Part shown: piece after piece, positions 21,015-32,174 of the stretch | How positions within the stretch are numbered: position 1 is the stretch's first letter | How the letters are laid out: every line of letters begins with the position of its first letter | NCBI RefSeq assembly: GCF_902168135.1 | Contig: NZ_CABHOL010000017.1 | Span: 186,001 to 250,000, forward strand | Reading direction: 5' to 3' | DNA from: an uncultured Fluviicola sp. | GTDB taxonomy: Bacteria; Bacteroidota; Bacteroidia; Flavobacteriales_D; Crocinitomicaceae | Length of the DNA stretch: 64,000 bases | Position numbers and translations under genes: made by a program | Notes under the pieces: model-generated | Told to the model about the DNA's origin: nothing | Database searches by the model: none | What the model saw: only the letters and a program-made list of their open reading frames with translations

Positions 21015-23639
21015 ATGAAAAATATTCTACTAATTATCTGTTTTTTTGCTGGTATTACTGCAATTGCACAACCAAATGATTGTAACGAGGCTATTCCGGG
21101 GTGTAACGCTCCGCCTTTCGGAATTGCACCTCCAAATTCTGCCACGAATGTTGTAGACTTTGGTACAGGTACAGTTTCCAACCCGAGTACGAATCCCCAG
21201 GGGGTAAACTCCGGTTGTTTGTTGTCTGGAGAAACGAGTTCAACATTTATTACCATTAATATTGTTACATCCGGAACTTTGCAATGGTCTCTTATCGGAT
21301 TGAATCCAAACGGGACTCCTTCAGGAAGTGGTTGTTTTGACTGGATTATGTGGCCGGATATGTCATCAAGTACTACTGATGGCTGTGCTGGGATCAACGG
21401 GAATACATTGCCTCCGGTAGCATGTAACTGGAATGGGATGTGTAACGGGAATACAGGAATGTCAACTCCTGCAAATTATCCTCCAAACGCTTCCAATACC
21501 AGTTATCAGCCGCCTTTAACGGTTACTGCAGGACAGACATATATTTTGTGTTTGTCGAATTATAGCTCGACTAGCCAAACCGTAAACCTAAGTTTCTTCG
21601 GAACCGCTCAGGTAGCTTGTAGTGCTTCTGCTCCGGATCAAACAATCTGTTTGGGGAACTCTGCAAACGTAACAGTCGCCGCTCCGGGATTTATTAACCC
21701 TGCATTTACCTGGTTAACAACCACTGGAGTAGCAAACCCTTCCGCAGGGACAACAACCGTTACTCCAACCGTTACAACGACTTATACAGTTGCTGTTGAG
21801 GACGTAGGTACAAACCCGGTTACCCGTGATACAGCTGTCTTTACGATTACTGTGGTAAACCCACCGGCTCCAAATGCAGGCCCTGATCAGACGGTTTGTT
21901 TAGGACAACCGTTCCAATTGACAGGAACTGTCGGAAGTCCTACAAATACAGCGAACTGGCAGGCAATTGTACCTACAGGTATGACTCCTCCGGCAACAGC
22001 TTCTTTCTCTCCAAGCTTTAGTTCTATGAACCCGACAGTTACGGTAAACCAACCGGGAACTTATAAGTTCGTTTTGAGAGAGACCAGTACGGTTTGTGGA
22101 ATCATGAGAGATACAGTAACAGTGGTGGTTTCACAACTCCAGGTTGCTACCACCACTACAAATCCAATTTGTAACGGTTCAAGTGACGGTACGATTACCA
22201 TCACAAGTGCAGGAGCAAGTGAATATAGTTTTGATAATGGTGTAAACTGGCAAGCATCTAATACGCTGGGAGGTTTTGCTTCAGGAACTTATACTGTTTG
22301 TGCAAGAAATACACTTGGTTGTCAGAAATGTGCTACTGCAACTTTAACGGATCCTCCGTTAATCGTAATGTCTGTGTCTAATGATACCATTATTTGTCAA
22401 AACGGTACTGCGACACTTTCAGCCCTGGCTACCGGTGGAACAGGAGCAGCAACATATTCTTATCATTGGGACCACAATCCTGCTTTGGTGGAATCCGTTC
22501 AGGTAAGCCCTTTGGTGGACACTTATTATCCTGTTCAGGCTGAAAGTAACCTCGGATGCTGGTCTAATAGAGATTCTATTTATGTGACAATGAATCCGGT
22601 GCTTGCAGCTACTATGACAGCTGATGCATTTACTTGTCCGGGATACGAAGATTCATTAACCGTATTTGCTTCGGGAGGTATTGGCGCACCTTATACCATT
22701 ACATGGTCTACGGGCCAAACGGATGTAGGTACACAAAGTACTCTGAACGATTCGCCGCTGGTTACAACAACTTACTCAGTAACGATTGAAGATGTATGTG
22801 AGTCAACCCCTGTGACTATTTCAGGTGTTATTAATGCTTACCCGGTTCCGGTTCCGCAAATTTCAATTGACGAAAACCCATTATGTGAACCCGCAGTGTT
22901 TGTGATTAGAAATACAACAGATACCTTATTGTCGCAGAATACAGTTTGGAGAATCAGCAACGGGGATGAGTTTATGAATGTAGATTCGTTGAGTACTTCG
23001 GAGACTATGCATGGAACTTATGATGTTCAGCTAATAGTTACTTCACCGGATGGATGTATCGATTCAACAACATTTACCGATACGCTTGTTGTGATGCAGA
23101 CTCCTATTGCAGACTTTAAATGGAGCCCGGACCCGATTACCATGTTCAATACACAGGTGTTGTTTACGGATTATTCATTGTATGCAGATACCTATGAATG
23201 GAGTTTCCCAGGAGCAACACCGAATAATTCTACCAATGACGACCAAACGGTTCTTTACCCGGATGGTGAGACAGGAACTTATTATGTTACTTTGGTTGCA
23301 ACATCATACTTAGGTTGTACGGATACAGTTACAAAAGAAGTAGTGGTGATGCCGGAAGTTATAATTTATGCTCCGAATGCATTTACACCGGATGGAGATG
23401 AATTCAACCAAACCTGGAGAGTCTATATTGAAGGAATTGATGAGTTTGACTTCGAACTTCAGATCTTCAATAGATGGGGAGAGGTTATTTGGGAGTCGCA
23501 CGATGTGAATGCAGCGTGGGATGGAACTTATAATGGTTCACCGGTTCCGGTCGGATCTTATACCTGGCTGATTAATGCAAGAGAATTAATCTCCGACAAG
23601 AAATACGTTTGGAATGGACATATCTTCTTGAATAAATAA
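21015..23639 (+). CDS. Large secreted adhesin-like protein with type B (gliding motility-associated) C-terminal domain
   Basis: 874 residues. The signal peptide is MKNILLIICFFAGITAIAQ. The N-terminal about 180 residues form a Gly/Pro/Asn-rich beta domain. Then come Ig/HYR-like modules with Cys (SAPDQTICLGNSANV; AGPDQTVCLGQPFQL), an SprB-like repeat (TTTNPICNGSSDGTITIT near residue 375), more beta modules, a PKD module (DFKWSPDPITMFNTQVLFTD) and the C-terminal type B sorting domain (YAPNAFTPDGDEFNQTW ... LQIFNRWGEVIWES ... WDGTYNGSPVPVGSYTW). Such proteins are exported by the type IX system and often attach to the cell surface or slime. No catalytic domain is evident. Confidence 0.88.
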   Translation: MKNILLIICFFAGITAIAQPNDCNEAIPGCNAPPFGIAPPNSATNVVDFGTGTVSNPSTNPQGVNSGCLLSGETSSTFITINIVTSGTLQWSLIGLNPNGTPSGSGCFDWIMWPDMSSSTTDGCAGINGNTLPPVACNWNGMCNGNTGMSTPANYPPNASNTSYQPPLTVTAGQTYILCLSNYSSTSQTVNLSFFGTAQVACSASAPDQTICLGNSANVTVAAPGFINPAFTWLTTTGVANPSAGTTTVTPTVTTTYTVAVEDVGTNPVTRDTAVFTITVVNPPAPNAGPDQTVCLGQPFQLTGTVGSPTNTANWQAIVPTGMTPPATASFSPSFSSMNPTVTVNQPGTYKFVLRETSTVCGIMRDTVTVVVSQLQVATTTTNPICNGSSDGTITITSAGASEYSFDNGVNWQASNTLGGFASGTYTVCARNTLGCQKCATATLTDPPLIVMSVSNDTIICQNGTATLSALATGGTGAATYSYHWDHNPALVESVQVSPLVDTYYPVQAESNLGCWSNRDSIYVTMNPVLAATMTADAFTCPGYEDSLTVFASGGIGAPYTITWSTGQTDVGTQSTLNDSPLVTTTYSVTIEDVCESTPVTISGVINAYPVPVPQISIDENPLCEPAVFVIRNTTDTLLSQNTVWRISNGDEFMNVDSLSTSETMHGTYDVQLIVTSPDGCIDSTTFTDTLVVMQTPIADFKWSPDPITMFNTQVLFTDYSLYADTYEWSFPGATPNNSTNDDQTVLYPDGETGTYYVTLVATSYLGCTDTVTKEVVVMPEVIIYAPNAFTPDGDEFNQTWRVYIEGIDEFDFELQIFNRWGEVIWESHDVNAAWDGTYNGSPVPVGSYTWLINARELISDKKYVWNGHIFLNK

Positions 23640-23659
23640 AAATTGACAATTGATCCGTT

Positions 23660-23704
23660 AATAAGGGGCTGTCCGATTATGCGAACAGCCCCTTATTGTT
23701 TTTA
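23660..23704 (+). terminator. Terminator after the type B secreted protein
   Basis: A 13-bp perfect stem AATAAGGGGCTGT (23660-23672) / ACAGCCCCTTATT (23685-23697), followed by GTTTTTAT. The A/T ends on both sides could serve either strand. Confidence 0.85.
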
Positions 23705-23881
23705 TCCGAAACGGATTAATAACCTTCATGATTTAGTCTTCAAAAGAATTTTTTCTTTAACTAAATTCTCCCTTTTTGAACTGCACTAACGCTTGCTTTC
23801 CTTTACATTAGGCAATTGTTATTGCCTTGTTCAGTCTTCACAAACTATGTTTGCTCTTATCAAAAGCTACGCTTTTCTTAT

Positions 23882-23889
23882 TAATTTCG
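23882..23889 (+). promoter_or_regulatory. Candidate -7 box of hutU
   Basis: TAATTTCG resembles TAnnTTTG and ends 18 bases before the ATG at 23908. No TTG was found at the right -33 distance, so support is partial. The rest of the 23705-23881 gap shows no gene. Confidence 0.4.
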
Positions 23890-23907
23890 CACCATAAGCG
23901 ATATATT

Positions 23908-25914
23908 ATGAATTTGAACGAATTTCAAAAAGATATAACAACAGGAATTCCTGCAGTTCTCCCGCCAAAGAAAGAATACGAAACGGCAATTAATCATGCT
24001 CCAAAACGTAAAGAGATCCTTTCCCCTGATGAGAAAATCCTGGCATTGAAAAATGCCTTGCGTTATTTCCCGAAAGATCAGCATGCAGATCTTCTTCAGG
24101 AATTTTCCGATGAGTTAGAGAAATACGGAAGAATTTATATGTACCGTTTTAGACCGGATTATAAAATGGTTGCCCGGCCAATCAACGAATATCCCGGAAA
24201 ATCCCTGCAGGCAAAAGCAATTATGCTGATGATCCAGAATAACCTGGATTATGCGGTTGCTCAGCACCCTCACGAATTGATCACTTACGGAGGAAACGGT
24301 GCCGTTTTTCAAAACTGGATCCAGTACCGGCTGACCATGAAATATCTTTCTGAAATGGAAGACGATCAAACATTGGTTATGTATTCGGGACATCCGCTCG
24401 GGCTTTTTCCTTCCCATAAAGATGCACCGCGTGTGGTAGTTACAAACGGTATGATGATTCCCAATTATTCAAAACCGGATGATTGGGAAAAGTTTAATGC
24501 TTTGGGAGTGACACAATATGGTCAGATGACAGCAGGTTCCTACATGTACATCGGTCCGCAGGGGATTGTTCATGGAACGACAATCACTGTCCTGAACGGA
24601 TTCCGCAAGATTCAAAAAGATCCGAGAGGATCGCTTTTTGTGACTTCCGGTTTGGGAGGAATGAGCGGTGCTCAGCCAAAAGCTGGTACCATTGCTGGTT
24701 GTGTAACGGTATGTGCAGAAGTAAACCCGAAAATTACCCGTATCCGTTTGGAACAAGGATGGGTACATGAGATCATTGAAAATCTGGATGCTCTTGTAAA
24801 ACGTGTTCGTGAAGCTCAGGCGGAAAAAGAGGTGGTGTCTATTGCTTATTTAGGAAATATCGTGGATGTTTGGGAAAAATTCGATCAGGAAAACCTTCAC
24901 ATCGATTTGGGATCTGATCAAACTTCCCTTCATAACCCATGGGCAGGAGGTTATTATCCTGTTGGAATTGATTTTGAGGCGGCGAATAAATTAATGGCTT
25001 CAGATCCGGAGGAGTTTAAATCGAAAGTTCAGTCGACTCTTGTGAAACATGCAGAAGCAATTAATAAACATACGGCAAAAGGAACTTACTTTTTTGATTA
25101 TGGAAATGCATTCTTATTAGAAGCTTCCAGAGCCGGTGCCGATGTAATGGCTGAGAACGGGATAGATTTCAAATATCCGTCTTATGTTCAGGATATTATG
25201 GGACCCATGTGTTTTGATTATGGATTTGGGCCTTTCCGTTGGGTTTGTGCTTCAGGGGATCCGGCAGACCTTGAAAAAACAGATGCTATTGCATGCGCTG
25301 TATTGGAAGAAATGAAACAACAAAGCCCGGTGGAGATCCAGCAGCAAATGGCTGATAATATTCAATGGATTAAGGGTGCACAGCAAAATAAATTGGTAGT
25401 TGGTTCACAAGCACGTATTTTATATGCAGATGCAGAAGGACGTATGAAAATTGCTGCTGCGTTCAATGACGCTATTTCCAAAGGAATTATAGGTCCGGTA
25501 GTACTTGGCCGCGATCATCACGATGTATCGGGAACAGATTCTCCATACCGTGAAACTTCCAATATTTATGACGGATCAAGGTTCACTGCTGATATGGCTA
25601 TCCAGAATGTAATAGGAGATTCTTTCCGTGGTGCAACCTGGGTTTCTATTCATAATGGAGGTGGAGTAGGCTGGGGAGAAGTAATCAACGGAGGGTTCGG
25701 AATGCTGCTTGACGGATCATCGGATGCTGAACGAAGATTGAAGTCTATGCTTCACTGGGATGTTAATAACGGAATTGCAAGAAGAAACTGGGCACGTAAC
25801 GAAGGCGCTGTTTTCGCCATTAAACGAGCTATGGAAGCCGAACCGAAGCTAAAGGTAACAATTCCTGAGTTAGTGGATGAAGAGCTGTTAAAGCAATTGA
25901 AAATCGAAAATTGA
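23908..25914 (+). CDS. hutU: Urocanate hydratase (urocanase), long form
   Basis: Second enzyme of histidine degradation; converts urocanate to imidazolone propionate using tightly bound NAD+. From the ATG at 23908 it is 668 residues, longer than the about 555 of the classical enzyme, as in other Bacteroidota; the frame extends to 23827 but that part looks untranslated. Visible are YSGHPLGLFPSH, TSGLGGMSGAQPKAG (NAD-binding region), FRWVCASGDP with the conserved Cys, LGRDHHDVSGTDSPYRET, and HNGGGVGWGEVINGGFG. No hutH, hutI or hutG is adjacent. It is flanked by terminators, so it is monocistronic. Confidence 0.95.
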   Translation: MNLNEFQKDITTGIPAVLPPKKEYETAINHAPKRKEILSPDEKILALKNALRYFPKDQHADLLQEFSDELEKYGRIYMYRFRPDYKMVARPINEYPGKSLQAKAIMLMIQNNLDYAVAQHPHELITYGGNGAVFQNWIQYRLTMKYLSEMEDDQTLVMYSGHPLGLFPSHKDAPRVVVTNGMMIPNYSKPDDWEKFNALGVTQYGQMTAGSYMYIGPQGIVHGTTITVLNGFRKIQKDPRGSLFVTSGLGGMSGAQPKAGTIAGCVTVCAEVNPKITRIRLEQGWVHEIIENLDALVKRVREAQAEKEVVSIAYLGNIVDVWEKFDQENLHIDLGSDQTSLHNPWAGGYYPVGIDFEAANKLMASDPEEFKSKVQSTLVKHAEAINKHTAKGTYFFDYGNAFLLEASRAGADVMAENGIDFKYPSYVQDIMGPMCFDYGFGPFRWVCASGDPADLEKTDAIACAVLEEMKQQSPVEIQQQMADNIQWIKGAQQNKLVVGSQARILYADAEGRMKIAAAFNDAISKGIIGPVVLGRDHHDVSGTDSPYRETSNIYDGSRFTADMAIQNVIGDSFRGATWVSIHNGGGVGWGEVINGGFGMLLDGSSDAERRLKSMLHWDVNNGIARRNWARNEGAVFAIKRAMEAEPKLKVTIPELVDEELLKQLKIEN

Positions 25915-25927
25915 GAAGATAAAATTG

Positions 25928-25956
25928 AGAAGAATCGTATGATTCTTCTTTTTTTT
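25928..25956 (+). terminator. Terminator after hutU
   Basis: AGAAGAATC (25928-25936), loop GTAT, GATTCTTCT (25941-25949), then TTTTTTT. Confidence 0.85.
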
Positions 25957-26000
25957 GTTCAATAGTTCAACTTTTTAAACCCTTTGAACCTTTTTGAACT
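25957..26000. repeat. GTTCAA/TTGAAC-rich intergenic repeat, copy 1
   Basis: A string of GTTCAA and TTGAAC units separated by T/A runs, between the converging ends of hutU and the OmpA-like gene. A similar string occurs at 35613-35661. It may be a mobile or structural intergenic repeat, or just simple sequence. Confidence 0.45.
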
Positions 26001-26002
26001 TG

Positions 26003-27178
26003 CTAAAGGACTTTAATCTCCACCCTGCGGTTGCTTTGTTCTTCGGAAGCGAATTTTGCGTTCGGGAAGATTGGCATTGTATTTCCGTATCCAACCGTGG
26101 TAAGACGCGCTTTGTCAATGCCGTTTTCTACCAAATAGTTATAAACGCGTTTTGCTCTTGCTTCGGAAAGTTTTTGTGCTTCAAAAGTATTCTCGCCATT
26201 TGAGTGGACATGGCCCTGGATTTCTACTTTTATCCCGGCATTTAAAGCCAGGAAATCTCTTAATCTTCTGAGTTTGGGTTCTGCACTTTGGAGAAATTCA
26301 GATGAGCCCGGGAAAAATTCAATTTCATCGATCTGCATGCTTTTACCTTCTCCGAGAGGTTCAATCCAAGCCACAATTTCGGTCTCTGTATTAGCGGATA
26401 CAGGTTCTTCCCTGTCAACAAAGAAATAACCTTCAGCATCGATTCTCAGTTGGACTTTCCCTGATTTCTCAATGGAGAACCGAAAATCGGAACCCTGATA
26501 AGAAGCTGTGATGTCTTTGAGTCCTGTAATAGTAATGTTTGAAATAACAGGTTTTCCGGTTTCATAATCGCGAACTAAGATGTTCAGCCCGGCTTCTTTT
26601 TTATCCGTCCTAAGGTCCATTAACTTTCCACCTTCGGATGTTTCCTGCATTTCACGGGTCATTGGTTCAAACACAAAGTCAACCTCCAGGAACTCCTTTG
26701 TTTTTGGGGGAGCAATGAAACAGATGATGATTTCTTTTCCCGCAGTGAGGTCAATGGGGTATAAGTTGCTTTCCGATACAACCAGGCTCAAACCAAGTTC
26801 TGTAGAAGGTTTTGAAATAATTCTTCTGATTTCAGCGGAACCTTTTGAGATTTCTTCACAAGGATATTTTGTTTCACCTTCAAAAATGATCATTTGCAGA
26901 GGTTGCTTGCATCTGGCATTTAGGGTAAATCGTCCGTTGTAAGAAGCTTTGAAGGAACAGTATAAGGTGTTTTTTTCTTCGATATCATTCAATGAGCTGT
27001 AGGCCTGAAAATCGTTTACTTTTCCTCCTTTCCCGGGAAACTGCATGCGATAATCCCCCGTTTTAAGTATGGTAGTTGCTCCTGTGCAGTCGGAAATGGC
27101 ATCAGAGCTTTCACGAGCTTGTTGTCCGTATACTTGCGCAAGAATTAAAGAAAAAACTATTAGGAGAGTGTGTTTCAT
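26003..27178 (-). CDS. OmpA-family outer membrane/peptidoglycan-associated protein
   Basis: 391 residues from the ATG at 27178, which starts a signal peptide (MKHTLLIVFSLILAQVYGQ); a TTG three codons earlier overlaps the promoter and is not used here. Residues to about 270 hold beta-rich modules, one resembling a carboxypeptidase-regulatory fold (LNILVRDYETGKPVISNITI). The last about 110 residues are an OmpA_C peptidoglycan-binding domain (FFPGSSEFLQSAEPKLRRL; GHVHSNGENTFEAQKLSEARAKRV region; SNRRVEIKVL). It probably anchors the envelope to peptidoglycan. It lies upstream of no close partner; the downstream end faces hutU. Confidence 0.85.
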   Translation of the reverse strand: MKHTLLIVFSLILAQVYGQQARESSDAISDCTGATTILKTGDYRMQFPGKGGKVNDFQAYSSLNDIEEKNTLYCSFKASYNGRFTLNARCKQPLQMIIFEGETKYPCEEISKGSAEIRRIISKPSTELGLSLVVSESNLYPIDLTAGKEIIICFIAPPKTKEFLEVDFVFEPMTREMQETSEGGKLMDLRTDKKEAGLNILVRDYETGKPVISNITITGLKDITASYQGSDFRFSIEKSGKVQLRIDAEGYFFVDREEPVSANTETEIVAWIEPLGEGKSMQIDEIEFFPGSSEFLQSAEPKLRRLRDFLALNAGIKVEIQGHVHSNGENTFEAQKLSEARAKRVYNYLVENGIDKARLTTVGYGNTMPIFPNAKFASEEQSNRRVEIKVL

Positions 27179-27184
27179 TGAGTG

Positions 27185-27192
27185 CAAAGATA
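27185..27192 (-). promoter_or_regulatory. -7 box overlapping the start of the OmpA-like gene
   Basis: On the minus strand TATCTTTG, a perfect TAnnTTTG, ends only 6 bases before the ATG at 27178. Transcription would begin within a few bases of the start codon, giving a leaderless or nearly leaderless mRNA. Confidence 0.45.
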
Positions 27193-27273
27193 GTTTTTTC
27201 CTCAGTTTTGAAAAAACGGCATTTTTTTTACTTTTTGAATGGGATGAATGGGCATATTAACGGCATCTATCAG

Positions 27274-28695
27274 TTATTGTTTAACATTCAATTGTGCCTT
27301 CAGGCACGTTCTTAGATAGAGATGATCGAGTGTGGGGAAAATACGGACGACACTAACGTCATGTGTTTTTCCACTTAAAGTTAGGTCTCCGGCTTTTTTT
27401 TGAAGGTTCTTATCGATCATTTTCTTCAGATCATTGAACTGTGAAGTAAGATCTAGTTTAGTTGCTTTTTCCAGTTCGGTATAAATACGGTTCGAGAACA
27501 GCCATTTTGCACTTTTCAGCAGCACACTTTTTGTTTTCAGGTCGAATTCAAGTTTGCTGAGTTCCAGTATTTTTGTGGTATTGTCAAATACCGGTATTCC
27601 CTGAAGGTAGAGGATTCCCTTCTTTGTTCCGCTGAAATGGATGCCCAATACCAGACGGTTCTGGTCCAGCCCGCTCACATCCACTGCATCGAACACAAAA
27701 TGGTTTTTATTGAAGTCGACGGTTTTTCCTTTTACCTGCTCGGTGAAAAGCCTGGAAATCGAATCATAATTCAATTCAAAATCCGTGAAAAGGTCGAAAG
27801 TATCTTTTGGGGCGCCTGAAACAATGTTTAGTTTTGGAAGCTCTGTTGCTTGTGTTTTATCAGGAACCTGGTTCAAATAAGTTCTGCAGTTTAAAACCAG
27901 GGTTGTGTATAATTTGTTTTGCTCCAAACGCGGTTTCACCAGGGAAATAGCTACCGGCTCAAAGTGAATGTACCCGAGATAAGGGATTTTAACGGATTGG
28001 TTCATATTCTTCCACAAATCTTCCGCATCTTTTTTGAAAGAGATACGCGCCAATTCCCTGTCTGTCTGCTGACACTGCTTTTCAAGTGTTTTGCGCACTT
28101 CTTTGATAACTTCATCCGTCGCATCAAACCTGAAAAGGGTGACTTCGCATGGATTTAAAGGTTTCAATTCCTGGATACTTGTTTTGGTGCTTAAACCGTA
28201 ATTATCATTCATGTTCAACTCGGTAGCCAATCGGATCCTTAAAGAAGGTTTTGTTTCGTTGATCCCGCAAGAGAACGGAATAACAGGAGTGAGACAGACC
28301 GGTTTTGCGGACAGCATGTCCGAGCATGCGGCACAATATTCCATTTTGATCCAATAGGATCCGTGCAATTCGGACAGTATTCGGTTGTTGACCGTGGAAA
28401 TACGGAAAGAATCTTTCTGGAATTGATAGTCATAACGAATACCGCTGCATGGCTTGTCGGACCCGGAAGTAACTGCCGGAACCGATTTATCGGCATCTTT
28501 GAAATAAGGGCTTAGACTAATTTCTACAGGAACAACTATATTGTTTAACGTATTTGTTAACGGAGGCGGACTTTGAAGGGCAGAAACGGTTGGTTTTTCA
28601 GGGTTTATTGCCGCACAGGAAACAAGAACAGACGCTATAAAAGCAAGAAAGATCAATTTCAGGAAGTTGCCTGTATTCATGTATTTGAAGCGCAT
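27274..28695 (-). CDS. Lipoprotein of the DUF4403 type
   Basis: 473 residues. The N-terminal signal ends in a lipobox (ASVLVSC, Cys about residue 27), so lipid anchoring in the envelope is expected. The rest is a single long domain resembling DUF4403 (repeated pattern with LPLSVPL-like VVPVEISLSPYFKDA near residue 55 and an internal duplication). The function of the family is unknown; a lipid- or peptide-binding tubular fold has been discussed for relatives, which is inference here. The gene starts at ATG 28695; a second ATG (MNTGNF) five codons later is also possible. It is transcribed alone on the minus strand. Confidence 0.7.
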   Translation of the reverse strand: MRFKYMNTGNFLKLIFLAFIASVLVSCAAINPEKPTVSALQSPPPLTNTLNNIVVPVEISLSPYFKDADKSVPAVTSGSDKPCSGIRYDYQFQKDSFRISTVNNRILSELHGSYWIKMEYCAACSDMLSAKPVCLTPVIPFSCGINETKPSLRIRLATELNMNDNYGLSTKTSIQELKPLNPCEVTLFRFDATDEVIKEVRKTLEKQCQQTDRELARISFKKDAEDLWKNMNQSVKIPYLGYIHFEPVAISLVKPRLEQNKLYTTLVLNCRTYLNQVPDKTQATELPKLNIVSGAPKDTFDLFTDFELNYDSISRLFTEQVKGKTVDFNKNHFVFDAVDVSGLDQNRLVLGIHFSGTKKGILYLQGIPVFDNTTKILELSKLEFDLKTKSVLLKSAKWLFSNRIYTELEKATKLDLTSQFNDLKKMIDKNLQKKAGDLTLSGKTHDVSVVRIFPTLDHLYLRTCLKAQLNVKQ

Positions 28696-28767
28696 TACCG
28701 GAGTCCCGGATTAATTTAGAGGCAAAGGTATTTATAAAATGTAGATTTAAGCGATTTCCTTTTTTGT

Positions 28768-28775
28768 TATCTTCG
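28768..28775 (+). promoter_or_regulatory. Candidate -7 box of the 58-residue lipoprotein gene
   Basis: TATCTTCG resembles TAnnTTTG and ends 16 bases before the ATG at 28792. Confidence 0.35.
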
Positions 28776-28791
28776 GGTAAAATAGTTTTAT

Positions 28792-28968
28792 ATGAAAATC
28801 CGATTGATCTTATTTACGATTTCTGCCCTGGCAATTTTGTCTTGTTCAAAAACAAGAGTTTGTGAATGTTCTGACGGATATCAACTGGAAATTAAAGCGA
28901 CTAATAAGCAGGCCGAACAAGCGTGTGAGAAATTAAATACAGAAGAGGTAAGCTGTAAATTGAATTAA
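28792..28968 (+). CDS. Small predicted lipoprotein (58 aa)
   Basis: ATG at 28792, TAA at 28966-28968. MKIRLILFTISALAILSC is a lipoprotein signal with the lipobox Cys at residue 18, followed by SKTRVCECSDGYQLEIKATN and a charged C-terminus ending EEVSCKLN. Four Cys in a 41-residue mature peptide suggest disulphides. It has a promoter-like motif upstream and is followed by a hairpin. Function unknown; similar Cys-containing mini-lipoproteins (VCEC..G) recur in Bacteroidota in my recollection. Confidence 0.65.
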   Translation: MKIRLILFTISALAILSCSKTRVCECSDGYQLEIKATNKQAEQACEKLNTEEVSCKLN

Positions 28969-28999
28969 ACTGCAGTTTCTTTAGTTGACGAATTTAGAT

Positions 29000-29039
29000 G
29001 AATCAAAAAAAGGTACCTGTCTTTCGACAAATACCTTTT
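29000..29039 (-). terminator. Terminator of icd (minus strand)
   Basis: AAAAGGTA (29008-29015) pairs with TACCTTTT (29032-29039), with an inner TGTC/GACA stem and TTTC loop. On the minus strand the hairpin is followed by a run of seven T. Confidence 0.8.
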
Positions 29040-29061
29040 CCGAACTTATTATAACTTGCGA

Positions 29062-31376
<2,315 letters not shown>

Positions 31377-31565
31377 TAGATGAGGCTGTTAATTTCAAAA
31401 GTTTATGGGAAGCGGAACTACATGGATAAAATAGTGTGGTTTTAATCTTACTGAATTCCAGAAAATTAAAACTAAAGCAGTTTTAATCAATTGATAATTA
31501 AGTGATTATGTCAAATCATGTTCGCTAATTTGCGAACAAGCGAATTCATGAATTTTAGAATTTGA

Positions 31566-32144
31566 TTATCCAATCCTTTTAAGATAAGCCATCATCTTTT
31601 CCAAAGCACGTGCACGGTGGCTCATTCCGTTTTTTTCTTCCTGGCTCATCTCAGCAAATGTTTTATCCGTTCCGTTAGGTGTAAAAATAGGATCATAGCC
31701 AAAACCATTCGTTCCGCGCTTTTCTTTCCCGATCGAACCTTCAACTTTCCCTTCAAAGACATGTACTTTGTGATTGATATAAAGGGCGATGACCGTCGAA
31801 AAATGAGCACTTCTGTCGGATTGCCCGTTTAGCTTTTCTAATACCAGGTTCATGTTATCCTCTGCATTTCGCTGCGGACCCGCATAACGCGCAGAAAAAA
31901 CACCGGGTTCTCCATTCAGGCCTGGGATAATCAGGCCCGTATCATCTGCAAAACACGGAATATGCATCTTTTCAGCTAAGAACGTCGCTTTTTGAATGGC
32001 ATTTCCTTCTATAGTGTCAGCTGTTTCAGGGATATCATCGTAAAAATGGATCTCTTTTAAGGAAATTAACTGGAAACCATGTGGTAAAATCGCTTTGATC
32101 TCTGCGATCTTGTGTTCATTGGACGAAGCGAAAAGTAGTTTCAT
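31566..32144 (-). CDS. rdgB: Non-canonical purine NTP pyrophosphatase (RdgB/HAM1)
   Basis: House-cleaning enzyme that hydrolyses dITP, XTP and similar nucleotides to monophosphates. 192 residues. It opens MKLLFASSNEHKIAEIKAIL with the substrate loop, has FADDTGLIIPGLNGEPGVFS (Mg ligands) and ends with GTNGFGYDPIFTP, TFAEMSQEEKNGMSHRARA. The length and motifs are typical. It is about 30 bases downstream of the AraC-type regulator gene and may be read through from it. Confidence 0.96.
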   Translation of the reverse strand: MKLLFASSNEHKIAEIKAILPHGFQLISLKEIHFYDDIPETADTIEGNAIQKATFLAEKMHIPCFADDTGLIIPGLNGEPGVFSARYAGPQRNAEDNMNLVLEKLNGQSDRSAHFSTVIALYINHKVHVFEGKVEGSIGKEKRGTNGFGYDPIFTPNGTDKTFAEMSQEEKNGMSHRARALEKMMAYLKRIG

Positions 32145-32174
32145 GCTTTTTTTTTGAGTTAAGTTACATTTTTT

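Noticed and set aside
23827-23907. Extended N-terminus of urocanase
   Set aside because: The segment lies around a -7 promoter motif and has no similarity to the family start; ATG 23908 fits.
31520-31537. GTTCGC/GCGAAC hairpin as a terminator after rdgB
   Set aside because: No T run on either strand; it may be structural or chance.
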